From assembly GCF_029873635.1 (NCBI RefSeq), contig NC_080419.1, positions 64,019,040 to 64,083,039 of the forward strand: a stretch of 64,000 nt of DNA, written 5' to 3'. The notes beneath the pieces are model-generated. The model had not been told where the DNA came from and did no database searches. It saw only the letters and a program-made list of their open reading frames with translations. The translations under genes were made by a program, and so were the position numbers. Positions 1 to 10,746 of the stretch are shown piece after piece; the stretch's first letter is position 1, and the number at the start of each line of letters is the position of its first letter. The stretch is from Malania oleifera. Taxonomy: Eukaryota; Streptophyta; Magnoliopsida; Santalales; Ximeniaceae.

Positions 1-1
1 T

Positions 2-2405
2 GAACGCAAAAATAGACACATTCTTGAGGTAGCACGAGCCTTAATGCTCACTACCCACATGCCTACAATGTTTTGGGGTGATGCTCTTCTAACAGCCACT
101 TACCTTATCAATAGAATGCTCAGTCGTGTTCTGTCCTATGCTACACCCCTTGACACTCTTCTTGAACTTTTCCCTACCTCTCGGATGGACTCCAATCACC
201 CTCTTCGTTTATTTGGCTGCACTGCCTTTGAGCATGTCCATGCTCACCAGCGCACCAAGCTAGATCCTCAAGCCACCAAGTGTGTCTTCCTTGGGTATTC
301 TCCATCCCAAAAAGGTTGCGAGTGCTATGACCCTATTTCTCGTCATCTCTTTATCAGCCTTGATGTCACCTTTTTCAAGACGACTCCATTCTATCCCAAA
401 TCTTCTATTCAGGGGGAGAATGTGAGCGAATCTCAGACTCAGTATAATTCCAATGGTGACATGTTTTTCCTAGACTTTCCTCTCACCAATCTACCATCCT
501 CCTGCACTTCCTTGCCAGTCACGAAAGGAAACTTAAACTCAGGGGGAGAGATAGAACAACAAAATAACAAGGAAGACACTAGTCTACTCACGAAGGCCGA
601 AGCCAAGTGGTAATGAAAAACTCATACCCGAAGCAACAAAAGAGTCAGAACTGGTGGCAGCTCCAAGCAACCAAGAGCCCAACCAAGAGCCTCCCAACAA
701 CTCAAAACAAGTAATAGAACCTACTCCTAATAAATCTAATGATATTGATCTACCCATTGCTCTCAAAATACATCCTCGTTCATGTACCCTTCATCCAATT
801 GAAAAATTTGTGTCCTATAATACCTTGTCCACAGGATACCGTGCCTTTACTTCTAATCTTAACAGGGTCAAAATTCCAAAGAACATTGAGGAGGCACTTG
901 AAATTCCAGAATGGAGAGAGGTTGTAATGGAGAAGATAAGGGCATTGGAAAAGAATGGAACATGGGAGGTTATTAATTTTCGACAAGGAAAGAGACCAGT
1001 AGGCTGCAAATGGGTATTCACTGTAAAATACCGAGCAGATGGGACAGTTGAAATATACAAGGCCCGGTTGGTTGCAAAAGAATTTACTCATACCTATGGC
1101 ATCGATTACACAGAAACCTTCGCACCCATGGCAAAGTTGAACACTATCCAAGTGCTCCTACTCCTGGCAGCCAATCTAGACTGGCCATTTCAACAACTAA
1201 CATCAAAAATGCATTCCTAAATGGTGAGCTGGAAGAAGAAGTGTACATGACATTACCCCCTGGATTTAGTAAAAGGGGCGAGGAAAACAAAGTCTGAAAA
1301 CTGAGAAAATCCTTATATGGACTCAAACAATCTCCCAGGGCAGGGTTTGATAGATTTACAAAGGTGATAAAAGGGGAGGGATATTGTCAAGGACAGTCTG
1401 ACCATACTATGTTTTTCAAACAAAAAAATGGGAAGAAGACTATTCTGATTGTGTATGCAGACGACATTATCCTCACCAGATATGACATTAAGGAAATGGG
1501 AAGATTGAAGAAAGTTTTAGCCACAGAATTCGAAGTGAAGGATTTCGGGCAAATTCGATACTTTCTAGGGATGGAGGTAGCTAGATCAAAGAAGGGAATT
1601 AGTGTTTCACAACGAAAATACACCCTTGATCTCCTGACCGAAATAGGCATGCTAGGTTGCAAACCAAGCGACACACCTGTTGAAGCTGGAAAAAGAACAG
1701 AAGATGTTGGGAAGCCAGTAGATAAGGTGAAATATCAAAGATTAGTCGGCAAAATAATCTACCTATCACATACAAGACCAAACATAGCTTTTGCAGTAAG
1801 TGTAGCAAGTCAGCATATGCAATCTCCAAGAGAAGCACACCAGGAAGCAGGCTTCAGGATCCTAAGATATTTAAAGGGATCTCCAGGGAAAGGCTTATTG
1901 TTCAAGTGAAGTGAACAAAAAGGAAGTGGCAATATTCACTGATGCTGATTGGGCTAGCTCTACAAAGGATAGAAGATCCACGACTGGATACTGCATCTTA
2001 GTATAGGGAAATCTAGTCACTTCGAGAAGCAAGAAACAAAATGTTCTAGCAAGGAGCAGTGCAGAGATAGAATTCAGAGTTGTTGCTCAAGGAATATGTG
2101 AAGGATTATGGCTGCGAAGGCTATTGGAAGAACTACATGCCGAGTTAGAGTTACCAATCAAGGTGTACTGTGATAATAAGGCAGCTATCAGTATCTCTCT
2201 CAACCCTGTCCAACATGATAGAACCAAACATGTGGAAGTTGACAGACACTTCATTAAAGAAAAGGTGGAAGAAGGAACTATTTGCATGACAAATGTCCCT
2301 ACTAAGGAGCAGATTGCAGACACATTCACCAAGGGACTACCTCGGCAACACTTTGAGGATTTCATTGGCAAGTTGGATATGATCAACATCTATGATCCAA
2401 CTTGA
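2..2405 (+). pseudogene. Copia pol: integrase C-terminal part, RT and RNase H, broken
   Basis: The frame opens at base 2 with ERKNR, the block that holds the catalytic Glu of the Copia integrase. It runs through the GKR-type linker (MFWGDALLTATYLINRM; KCVFLGYSPSQKGCECYDP) to a stop at 611-613. RT begins around 880 (EIPEWREVVMEKIRALEKNGTWE) and has GCKWVFTVKYRADGT and [16 protein letters not shown] small deletion near 1195-1202 shifts the frame, and a TGA follows near 1294. The catalytic YADD is intact at 1454-1465, followed by DFGQIRYFLGMEV. RNase H has DADWASSTKDRRSTTGYC near 1940, after another frame change, then KHVEVDRHFIKEKVEEG and QIADTFTKGLP. The stop is at 2403-2405. Known function of the family: copies the element's RNA into DNA and integrates it. 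This copy cannot make the full protein. Confidence 0.92.
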
Positions 2406-2412
2406 GGGGGAG
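2401..2412 (+). other. Polypurine tract of the Copia element
   Basis: A G-rich purine run (GAGGGGGAG) overlaps the pol stop codon and lies directly before the LTR start TGCAGAAATC. In LTR retrotransposons this tract primes plus-strand DNA synthesis. Confidence 0.8.
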
Positions 2413-2657
2413 TGCAGAAATCCCTACAATTTAGGAGTCATGCGTGATCTCTATAATTAAGGAATGATTCTTGACTGTCTTATTTTAGGCATGTACAGAA
2501 GGGGTGCTGGTCAATAGGGATTTCCGTGATTCTTGTATATGCATTTATTCTAGGATTTTATTTCCTTAACTTAGCTTCTGGTTACATGTTATATAGTAGG
2601 GCATATTGTACAGTTTTTTAAATTAATATACGAAACAGTATTCTTACAATTTCAACA
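2413..2657 (+). repeat. 3' LTR of the Copia element (245 bp)
   Basis: Starts TGCAGAAATC right after the polypurine tract and ends TTACAATTTCAACA, so it has the TG...CA ends of an LTR. Short LTRs of this size are usual in plant Copia elements. The exact 3' end rests on the TTTCAACA terminus and was not confirmed against a 5' LTR. Confidence 0.8.
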
Positions 2658-3276
2658 ATATGTTAAAAAAAATAAGCATAAGCCATAAGAAAAAGCCAAA
2701 TTAAAAATGTCTCAACATTCTAATTTTTAAAAGCCAGCCGCAGCTAACAGTAACAGAGAGTACGAGAGTGTCGCGGAGAGAGGCGAGAGGCAGATAAGGG
2801 TTTCTGCAGAATACGGCAGCTCCGAAGGGTTCATCGAAGGGAAAGGATGCGTCAGGAGTCGTCAGAGGTAGATTAGAGTTTGGAAGGGAACGTCAACTCG
2901 TTGGAGAGAGACGAGAAGCTTGGATGAATCATTGAAAGCAGCTGTTGAGTTGTCGAAGAGAGAGGAGGTGCTGGAGGAATCGTCAGAGAGATATGGAAGT
3001 TTGGAGGGAAAAAGATTCGTCGAGAGAAAGGGGGTTTAGCCACTCCTATCAGGTTGCGTTTATTTATTTCTTCTTTTTTATATTCTAAAGCAGGTACTCC
3101 CAAAAAACGTACGCCTTTCCAAATGGGGCGTAAAAGGCGGGTTTTTCTCACCGAGGCGTATGCCTTCTCCCTTAAGGTGTACGCTTTTTTGGAATTATGC
3201 ATTTCCACTTACGCCTTAGGGTGTTTTAGGCCCAAAACGCATCAAGGCGCGCCTCAAGAATGCCTTTTAAAATACT
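2658..3276. other. Unassigned stretch with GGCG/CGCC-rich segment
   Basis: No gene that I recognise. 2740-3040 is purine-rich on the plus strand (pyrimidine-rich on the minus strand, like a leader or untranslated exon). 3100-3265 is full of short GGCG/CGCC words, several in inverted pairs, such as GGCGCGCC near 3245. A 111-codon minus-strand frame here (2873-3208) is rich in Lys, Ser and Pro and matches no family I know, so I do not call it. The right limit is where the Copia gag fragment starts. Confidence 0.5.
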
Positions 3277-4113
3277 GCTTCTTACAATAATCACACCATA
3301 CTCAAGATTTTTGATTGGGATATGACCATTGTACAGAGGCATTAGCAGCAGCCAAAACAATAGGATTAGCAGCAACCAAAGCCGAGTTCTCAACTATTCC
3401 ATCAGCCCCTTTTTTCTTTAGCATAACATTCCGACAACAATCTTCACGTCTCACTTCAAAAAAAATACCTCTCCAATTGGAGGCATAGGCTGTCTACCAA
3501 GAATCCTCCCCCTGACCTCATCTAACTCATCATTAAGTCCAGCCAAAAATTTGAAAATTCTTACATTTTCCACCATTTTCTTGTTGTAGGTGCAATCAGC
3601 AGGGCTCTTCCATTCATAATCATTGAATAGATCCAAGTCCTGCCACAGTCCCTTAAGGGCATTACTTAGTCACACTATCTTTCCTTTGTTGTGTCTTGCC
3701 AATTTTTTGCTACAATTTACAAATCTAGGAATAATTTCCAAGGTCAGAATACATCTAACTAACATTATCCCAGAGTTCTTTTGTAGTAGGATAGCACATG
3801 TACTTACCACTAATATCTTCATCCGTTGCATTCACAAGCCAAGCCATAATCATGGAATTTCAGCATCCTATATAGCATATGATGGGTCTGCTCTATCAGG
3901 GGCCTTGGTTTCACCAGTAAGGCACCCAATCTTACCTCTCTCGTGGATATACATTTGAACTGACTGAGACCATCTCAAAAAGTTGGCTTCATAGAGACGA
4001 ATATTTGTGATTTGGATTGAATGGGGTTCGGTATGGGCTACCTTGGTTTCAGTTTTGGTGTTGACCACAAGTTCAGATCTGGCCATGGTGGAAGTTTCGG
4101 AAATTTCAGACAT
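3277..4113 (-). pseudogene. Copia gag fragment, truncated in the zinc knuckle
   Basis: The minus strand from ATG at 4113 reads ITNIRLYEANFLRWSQSVQMYI, the N-terminal gag block of plant Copia elements, then stops at 3868-3870. The family match continues in pieces: VENVRIFKFLAGLNDELDEVRGRILGRQPMPPIGEVF (spread over 3460-3565) and a NVMLKKKG / VENSALV segment. It ends in the first half of a CCHC knuckle (CDYC) near 3285. Beyond about 3277 the sequence is unrelated, so the rest of the element is lost. Gag forms the virus-like particle. This copy has several stops. Confidence 0.85.
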
Positions 4114-4190
4114 AATGGAGGTTGAACAGAGTTAAGGCAGTGAGGCCTAGGTTTTAGAGGCTATGACTACCGAAATGAAAAGAAAACCAA

Positions 4191-4202
4191 GCTCTAATAC
4201 CA
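4191..4202 (-). other. Primer binding site, initiator tRNA-Met type
   Basis: The minus strand reads TGGTATTAGAGC, one base different from the usual plant TGGTATCAGAGC that pairs with the 3' end of tRNA-iMet. It sits between the LTR (4211-4524) and the gag start (4113), as expected for a minus-strand element. Confidence 0.75.
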
Positions 4203-4210
4203 TCTAGAAG

Positions 4211-4524
4211 TGGAGAAGAATTGAAATAGTATTTCATATAATTGTAAAATAAGGTACAATCTGAATGTCATATAGACTACACGGTTAATCTAAAAGAAAA
4301 GAATAATAAAGGAAAGAAAAGAAAAAAGGAAGGAATGACAATTGCTAACAAATCTACTAGAATATCTCCTAAGAATATATCCTAGAATATTTCCTAAGAT
4401 TATTTACATAATTATAGAAATTTCTCCTATAATCAAGGAGAGTAGATTACTAGATTTACATAATTACAAAAATTTCTCCTATAATCAAGGAGAGTTGACT
4501 GGATAAATTTCGAAACTTTCAACA
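4211..4524 (-). repeat. 5' LTR of the minus-strand Copia element (about 314 bp)
   Basis: On the minus strand the block starts TGTTGAAAGTTTCG and ends ATTCTTCTCCA, next to the primer binding site. It holds a direct repeat: two copies of a segment with AATTTCTCCTATAATCAAGGAG near 4420-4440 and 4470-4490. No matching 3' LTR was found to the left, in line with truncation of the element at about 3277. Confidence 0.65.
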
Positions 4525-4729
4525 GTTTTCATAAAACTAGGACGTATTTTCACAACAATTGCATTGCCACTCATCAACCTCAACACATTCACCTTAACAA
4601 AATGTCATTTTTTATTGCCAACAATAACTCATCCAAATAGAGCAACATAGGCAAAAAGAAGTAAGCACACATAAGCAAGAACCATTCATACAATAGACAA
4701 ACATAACATTGTTTTTAATTAGAAAAAAA
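4525..4729. other. Short unassigned gap between Copia and LINE fragments
   Basis: AT-rich sequence with no gene, RNA or repeat structure that I can identify. Confidence 0.4.
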
Positions 4730-6076
4730 AAATTGAATTAACGTTTTAAGGCATCAAGGAGATGCCAACCCATGGTATAAAACATCAACCACCCTGTAAA
4801 GCGTCGCAAACATCAAGGATTTTAAAATGATCATTAACAATGTTCCCACTAAGCCCGCTAGAGATAGCAATAATCCATTCGGCTTTGCAGGTCTGATGTA
4901 AAATAGATGAATCTTTGAAGGCTGTCTTACTTCTTTCTTTCCAAGCCTTCCAAAAGATGGAGAGAGGGATGAGGTTCAAAGCCTTTCACTTCTCCTTTGT
5001 GGCTCTGATGCCTTTACAAGCCCAAATCTCCCCTCCAACTGAATTTTCCTAACCAACTGCTGCCCAGTCAAGGAAAGAGCCAAATTCCACATGTTCCTTG
5101 TCTAGGGGCAATAGAGCAAAATGTGGTTGACTGATTCTGCATCAGCCATACAAGGAAAACGCCGATTCATGACTGTAAAGTGTAAGCCCTATCTTCTGCA
5201 GATTGTCGAGAGTTAAAACATTTCCATGTATCTACTCCCAAGCAAAAAAGGCAACCTTTAAAGGGGATGCTGTCCTCCAAATGTGAATCCAAGGGGAGTT
5301 ATTGCAATTTGTTCCCAACGGTGAGAGCTTATTATAAAAATATTTAATAGAGAAAATGCCATTTTTGTCCAAAGCCCATTTCTGCTTGTTGGGGATGTTT
5401 TGGTGACGGAAATTGTATAGAAATATGTAGAACTCAGAGTGTGTGAAGTTCCCAATTTGCCACATTCCTCATAAAAGGAATGTCTCAAAAAATTCCCTGA
5501 TCAATGATTTGGAGATGATGACTTATAAGGGCATTTCCATCACAAGCCAAGTTGTAGATGAAGGAAATGCAGCTCCAAGATTACGGTTCTCACACCACAC
5601 ATCATGCCAAAAGTAAACATTGGCCCAATTCCCCATTTGAAATGTGACAAAATGAAAAAAAAAATCATCCCATCCTTTCCTGACGAATTTCCAAACACCC
5701 ACTCCATAGGGACCTCTTCCATTTTGTGTTGTCCAATCATTGTACTCTAGCCCATATTTAGAAATAATAATATTCCACCAAAGGTGGTCATTCTCCTTCA
5801 TGAACGTCCATAACCAATTCCCAAGGAAGGCTCTACTGAAAGCGAAAGGGGGTTTCAACCCCAGACCTCCTGAACAAATTGGTTGTTTGACCACTCCCTA
5901 TCTAACAAGGTGGTATTTAAACTCCTCCCCTAAGCTTCCCTAAAAAAATCTTCTTTGAATTCCCTCCAATCTCCTAGCGACTAAGGTCGATAAGGGAAGC
6001 AAAGACATAAAGTCAATTGGAAGATTTATCAAAGTGCTTTTGATAAGAGAGAGTTCGTCTCCTTATGAAATCATGG
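4730..6076 (-). pseudogene. L1-type LINE 3' fragment (RT end, zf-RVT region, C-terminus)
   Basis: Read on the minus strand, 6076-5950 gives LSLIKSTLINLPIDFMSLLP and RRLEGIQRRFF, the end of the LINE RT. 5894-5523 gives ICSGGLGLKPPFAFSRAFLGNW and MGNWANVYFWHDVW. 5465-5232 gives the zf-RVT segment (IWRTASPLKVAFFAWE). 4979-4785 gives FWKAWKERSKTAF, the usual end of plant LINE ORF2. Frames change several times. The RT catalytic core, endonuclease and ORF1 are absent, which fits the common 5' truncation of LINEs. The 3' end and its tail near 4715-4740 are not sharp. Confidence 0.87.
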
Positions 6077-8065
6077 GCCACAATACACAGAAAATAAATG
6101 GGTCTGGGTCTACTTCTATCATTAACATGATCGAGCAACAATACACCGAAAAGGATAGTTCACAATGATGAGTAGGTATGGGGCAACCTACAAGTGCACA
6201 CAATACATGCTAAACCGTAATAGTGAGTAGCTCTCCATTATGAGGAATGGTAACTACCCCCTAAGAGTTTTCTAGACCATTACAAGATTAGCATAAGAAA
6301 AAATCATAATGCTTGAGGAGTCATGCTACAAGTAAATTGTTAGACTATATATTTACGTAATGGATCCCCATCACCATCCTCTCCAAAAAAACATATTGTG
6401 TATCATCATGAGATGTGTATGTCGAGCAGCTATGTCTTTGTCCATCTCAGTCCTCAACATACCACTTTGACCAATGGAAACAATCAACTCTGCTATCTTA
6501 AGAATTTTTTTGTCATTTTAAATTTGCAATAATAGCTGTTTTCACCACACTATCATAATATTAATGTATCCATCACACTTAGGGGACAAAAACTTTTTTT
6601 ACTATAATTATTCCAAAACAAGTATATACATCATAAAATTTTCCTCAACCAGATTTCATTTTCTAGAATCATTTCATGATCAACTCATTTACAATGTTAT
6701 TTTGTCTTAAAAGGAGAAAAAAAATAAAATAAAATAAAAAAGAACTTACTCACAATGATAAATCACTAATTATATGTGAATAACCAATCCTTCATCCAAA
6801 CATATGCATTTTATTTTGTAATCAGTTTTCCATTGTGTTAAAGCTTGATATACATTGTTGGCCCACAATGACACCCTCTCCCCCCCCCCCTCCCGCCTCC
6901 CTCTGGTTCTGGCTCTCCCATCCCCAAAACTGCATTGTTGTGCTCTTCAATCTCTTGTTGGCCCACAACCACATCTTAAACTTTTAAGCAAAGCGGTAAT
7001 CTAATATGGTATCAAAGCTAGTTACTAGGAGGTCCCAGGCTTTAGTTGTTGCCTACATTTATTGGGTGGTGTTAGAAAAATTATTGTATTCTCCCTGTTA
7101 TCGTGTGTTTATCTCTCCACATGCTATTGGGCTACACGTGTGGGAGAGTGTGCGGGGAGTGCTAAAGCTGGATATGTATTATTAGCCCACAAACTAACAA
7201 CTTAAGCTTTTAGGTAAAGTGGCAATTTGACATATAGTATTATTTTCAAATAAATAAATAAGTTGAGCTTCTAATCAACGCATGATAAGAAAGTGTGAGA
7301 CTTTTAAAGTTTTCAATTTTGCCCCATATAATAAATTTGAGTGGAGCAATTGGAATATTTTCAAAAGCTCACTTATAAGTATTAAATATATTAAACAATT
7401 TTTTAAAACTTGAGTGGGGCCAATTGCCCCCACCAACAAGAACATAGATGCTTCCATTATACTGTTTCATGTCACCAAAATGAACAACCTCCAAGGAACA
7501 TAGTCATATTCAACGCACATTGCATAAATAGAATTAGCAAAGAAAAAGACAACAGACACGCATTAAGATGAATTTTGCAATAATAGGCGCAAAGGCACTA
7601 GCAAGTGTAATTTATTTACTAGTTTTGCATTCAGTTGTGGTTCCATTTCCATCATCAAAAAGAAAGTTCAACAGGGAAAGCAAACAATCTCGAAGCCTCG
7701 CATTGGACAAATAATTCAGGGAACAACATATTAGGATATAAACGAAGCAGACAATGAGAAAGCATTCAAGTTTGTCTGCACATCTACTGGGCTGAGCTGA
7801 GCTTAATGGAGCAATTAGGAGGCAGTCTCTTGCTTTAACGGGCTAAAAAAGGGGCAAAATTCACTTTCAAAAGCGCGGTAAGCACATCCAAAGCGCTAAC
7901 TAGGCATTCGCTTCAATGTTCTCTTCCCCCTCTTCTCCTCGCATTTTTTTGTTGGAAGCCAAACATTGAATTTTATTTTTATTTTATTTTTTGTTTTTTT
8001 TTTAACTTTCCGCCTAAAATGAAACCTAGAGAATGGAAGCAGGAGCAGGGGCAGACAGTAGTTAC
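6077..8065. other. Gene-free stretch; possible intron 1 of the BIO2 gene
   Basis: No coding exon or RNA gene was found on either strand. It holds a C-run (6881-6894), an imperfect direct repeat (see separate entry) and a T/A-rich stretch at 7960-8005. If the BIO2 gene is complete, this is the first part of intron 1, because the splice donor lies at 8065. I looked for the next expected biotin synthase exon (radical-SAM Cys motif region) here and did not see it. Confidence 0.4.
6841..7250. repeat. Imperfect direct repeat pair (6841-7020 and 7160-7250)
   Basis: Both copies share AAAGCTNGATAT, then GCCCACAA, then CTTAAGCTTTTAGGTAAAG or a close form (CTTAAACTTTTAAGCAAAG), then a segment resembling GGTAATNTNATATGGTAT. 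Between the two blocks of the first copy lies a C-rich insert. The wording resembles a dispersed plant repeat that carries a GGTATCA-like tail, but I cannot name it. Confidence 0.45.
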
Positions 8066-8068
8066 CCC
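8061..8068 (-). other. Splice donor of BIO2 exon 1
   Basis: The minus strand reads GGG|GTAACT at the point where likeness to biotin synthase ends after the residues FHG. It fits the plant donor consensus apart from the exon-side bases and the C at +5. Confidence 0.75.
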
Positions 8069-8251
8069 ATGGAAGAGAAGATCGAGAAGTGGAGAGTCGT
8101 AGACGGACTTGATCTCTTCTCTGGACCAGTCGTTTCTAGGACCTTCTCGGATGGTTCTCTCGGCATGTACAGCTGCAGCTGAAGAATACGGGGAATGCAG
8201 AAACACTGATGCTCGCAGGTAGGGCCGATTAATGCACCGAATTGCAAACAT
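8066..8251 (-). CDS. BIO2: Biotin synthase, exon 1 (mitochondrial precursor N-terminus)
   Basis: The frame from ATG at 8251 begins with a basic, Ser-rich, acid-poor stretch typical of a mitochondrial targeting peptide (MFAIRCINRPYLRASVF). It continues as AERTIREGPRNDWSREEIKS and VYDSPLLDLLFHG, which I recognise as the conserved N-terminus of plant biotin synthase, a radical-SAM enzyme that inserts sulfur into dethiobiotin in mitochondria. The likeness stops exactly at a splice donor (CATGGG|GTAACT, GT at 8065-8064), so this is a coding exon. The catalytic CxxxCxxC region lies in later exons, not seen in the 8 kb to the left. Either intron 1 is longer than 8 kb and full of transposons, or this is a partial copy. 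The exon itself has no stop or frameshift. Confidence 0.88.
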
Positions 8252-8400
8252 TTTCTCTTCTTCTCTTCTCTTTTCTTTTCCCTTTTTCTGGATAAGTTGG
8301 GAGGATGGAGATTTTCCCTGCGAAATGCAGAATGAAGGGGACGCAAATGAAGTAGGAAAACAATGCGACGAAAGAGAGCGCGCGCGTATATTAAGCGCGC
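8252..8400 (-). promoter_or_regulatory. Putative BIO2 core promoter and purine-rich 5' UTR
   Basis: Directly before the ATG the minus strand is almost pure A/G (8252-8300), a usual look for plant leaders. A TATA-like site (TTAATATA) lies at 8387-8394, flanked by GCGCGC on both sides, about 135 bp upstream of the start codon. That would put transcription start near 8355-8365. This is inferred from position and base content only. Confidence 0.5.
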
Positions 8401-8691
8401 TTTGGTATCTCCGCAGATGAAACTTGCAACAACCTGCTGCCTAACTAACCCCTTCTCCGTCATCCTCTCGTGGACAAAATATAATTGCCAAATATGCCCC
8501 TAGTGATCACCGGTTAGTCCACTCGTCTGCAATGATACTGCACAAATGGGAATCTCTTCAACTTCCAAAAAGGATGTCGTACTTGTCTAATGAATAATGA
8601 ACAAGCTATCTTTATCTTAATAATGAAAGCAACAAACTATCGATCCATGTGGATTTTCCAAGACGTTGGATGTCAAATTTTGGGTGTCATT
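8401..8691. other. Short BIO2 upstream region up to the Ogre LTR
   Basis: Unique-looking sequence of about 290 bp with no gene. It is all that remains of the host upstream region before the Ogre LTR begins at 8692, so the distal promoter of BIO2 is either here or displaced beyond the transposons. Confidence 0.5.
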
Positions 8692-8775
8692 TGTCGCAAC
8701 GTCCCGAACCCCCCAAACACTGACACGGATGCTCGCTGTGAATTGAGAAAAATATGGTGAATTTTGAAGAAGTTA

Positions 8776-10746
8776 TGTTGGCCTTATCTTGTTATCTTGT
8801 TTTGATGTTAACAAACAAATGGAATTTAAATATTTATGTGAGTAATGTTATTTCAGGATTCACATATGAGAAAGTAAGGTCAAAGTGCTCACAATGATCA
8901 AATGAATCTTAAATGAGTCAAAGCATGAATTTAAAGATGATATATTAAACTTTGAAGAATATGAGGTCATGCATGATTTATTGAAAACCAATGAATGTTT
9001 AAAGTTAAATGAGTCAAAGAAAATCAAAGTGAGAGAGCTCAATGAATATTAAAACTTGAAGACCAAGAAAGGGTCAAAGCAAGCATGAAGACTTGAGCGT
9101 TTAGAATGTTAATGTCTTAGAAATCTCATGTAAGTGCTTTAATGTTTAAAATATCGTTTGAAATATTTTGAAACTCTTAGGTTAACTTCTTGGACCTAGA
9201 TACCTTTTAACATACTTGAAAAATATTTTTATAAGGTTAAAAATTATTTTAAAAAGGTTAGAATCATTTTTGGAATGAAAAACCCCAAAAAGAGTTTTTT
9301 TTCCAAATGCTGTCAGACGACCAAAGATTAAGTTCAGTCATCTAAAGATTTCTTACTGAATTTTTTTTTTTTTAGACAGAACCACCTTAGACAACTAAAC
9401 CCGAAAGTTCTGTCATCTGAACACTGTTAACGGGCAGAAAAATTACAAAATTTATGTTTTAAACATTAGTTTCTTGTGCTTCAAACTTTCTAAAAACTTA
9501 GGAAATTATCTAAGGAAACTTTAGCAACAAGGAAACTTTTGAAAGCCTATAAATACATGATTTTGCAAATCAAAAACACACCAAGAATTGAAAAATCTAT
9601 TTGAGAAAGCTAAAAGTACTCTTGTTCTTACAAGTTCTCTTGTTTACTCATTGAAAAACTCTTTTGCTGAGATATTTTGAAGTGCTAATCGTTCCTCTTC
9701 TGAAATCCTACTGCTAATCCTCATCTAAAAAGGATATTGGTGAATTCTACACTTGAGTTTCATTCTATTTCATATTGATATTTTACATTGAAGTATATTG
9801 TGCTAAAATTGTACTAACTTGCTCTTTGTGAGAGTATACTTGTACGTAGATTTTATCTTGTGTTTTTTGTAGTTCATTGATGTTCCAAGGTGTTTGGATC
9901 GTTGGCTAAGCAAGGGGATATTGCTTAGAGAAGCGGGCTCTAGCCTATGTAAGGAGTGACCGAACGAGAGAATATCATTTGGAGAAGGCGGGCTTTAGCC
10001 TTAACGAAGGAGTGTTGTACAGGTTTGTTCCACCCGTCAATGGAACAGGTTTAGTGAATCCTTTGGTGGTTTTGCCAAAGGCGAGGACGTAGGCTGTGTT
10101 GAAGCCAAACCTCGTAAAAATCTTCGTCTCACTCTCTCTTTCCCTATTCTTTATTTTCAGTGCATATTTAAATTGCGTGGATGGTTTAAATTTGAAAATC
10201 ATATAAACTACGTATATTTGGAAATCAAACAAACTAAAGGTTTAATTTTGATATGGGTTGCGGAAACCAAAGGGAGTACGTTGGTTGAATCATTCTTTGC
10301 GGAAACCATACGAGAGTACATTACTTGGTTAAACACCCAAAGATAAATTAACTGAGAGTTTGTTTGGATTTTGAATATTTGGAAAGAGTGATTGGATGAT
10401 GCATTGAATATTATATAGAAGGAACAAATTCATATATACAAGGCTTGGTTCAAATTCATATTAACAACAAGGCTACACACAAGCTGAGAATTCTTATGAT
10501 TGTTTGGTTTGATCATCATGGCAAATTGATTGGTTTGGTTGAAAAGTTGATTACTTGTTTGGTTAAGCAATAAGTGTTGTGGTTGAAGATTGAATGTTTA
10601 CTTAGTTTTTGTTTGATTGACAAAATAGATAAACAAGTAAAAGAATTGGTTAAATATTAAAAGAAGTTAAGAACTTTTAAAAGAACTAAAACGAAAGTTT
10701 TAAAAGCCAATTCACCCCCCCTCTTGGGAAGTTATTCCTAATTTCA
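8776..10746 (+). mobile_element. Solo LTR, large-LTR Copia-like family (1971 bp), TSD AGTTA
   Basis: Starts TGTTGGCCTTATC and ends CCTAATTTCA. The perfect 5-bp duplication AGTTA flanks it at 8771-8775 and 10747-10751, and the Ogre LTR copy at 43040 lacks it, which proves insertion. It belongs to the same family as the LTR at 59614-61523: both have CCCCCTCTTGGGAA near the 3' end and TGTTGGCC at the start. There is a TATA box (TATAAATA) at 9548-9555. The U3 holds short repeats around AGACGACC / GTCATCTGAAC (9310-9420). No internal region remains, as after LTR-LTR recombination. Confidence 0.92.

Larger units (their letters stand above)
1..2657 (+). mobile_element. Ty1/Copia LTR retrotransposon, 3' part (5' end outside window)
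   Basis: The order of domains is integrase end, reverse transcriptase, RNase H, polypurine tract and 3' LTR, which is the Copia order (integrase before RT). The element is cut by the window start, so its 5' LTR, gag and protease are not visible. The pol reading frame is broken at several places, so it is not autonomous. The bases after the LTR are ATATG; whether this is the target-site duplication cannot be tested without the 5' flank. Confidence 0.93.

Noticed and set aside
2873..3208. 111-codon minus-strand frame
   Set aside because: No recognised domain; low-complexity Lys/Ser/Pro content, and the region is a patchwork of G/C words. Not enough to call a gene.
8062..8463. 133-codon frame overlapping BIO2 exon 1 in another minus-strand frame
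   Set aside because: Shadow of the exon; composition and lack of family likeness argue against it, while the 8251 start gives a clear biotin synthase N-terminus.
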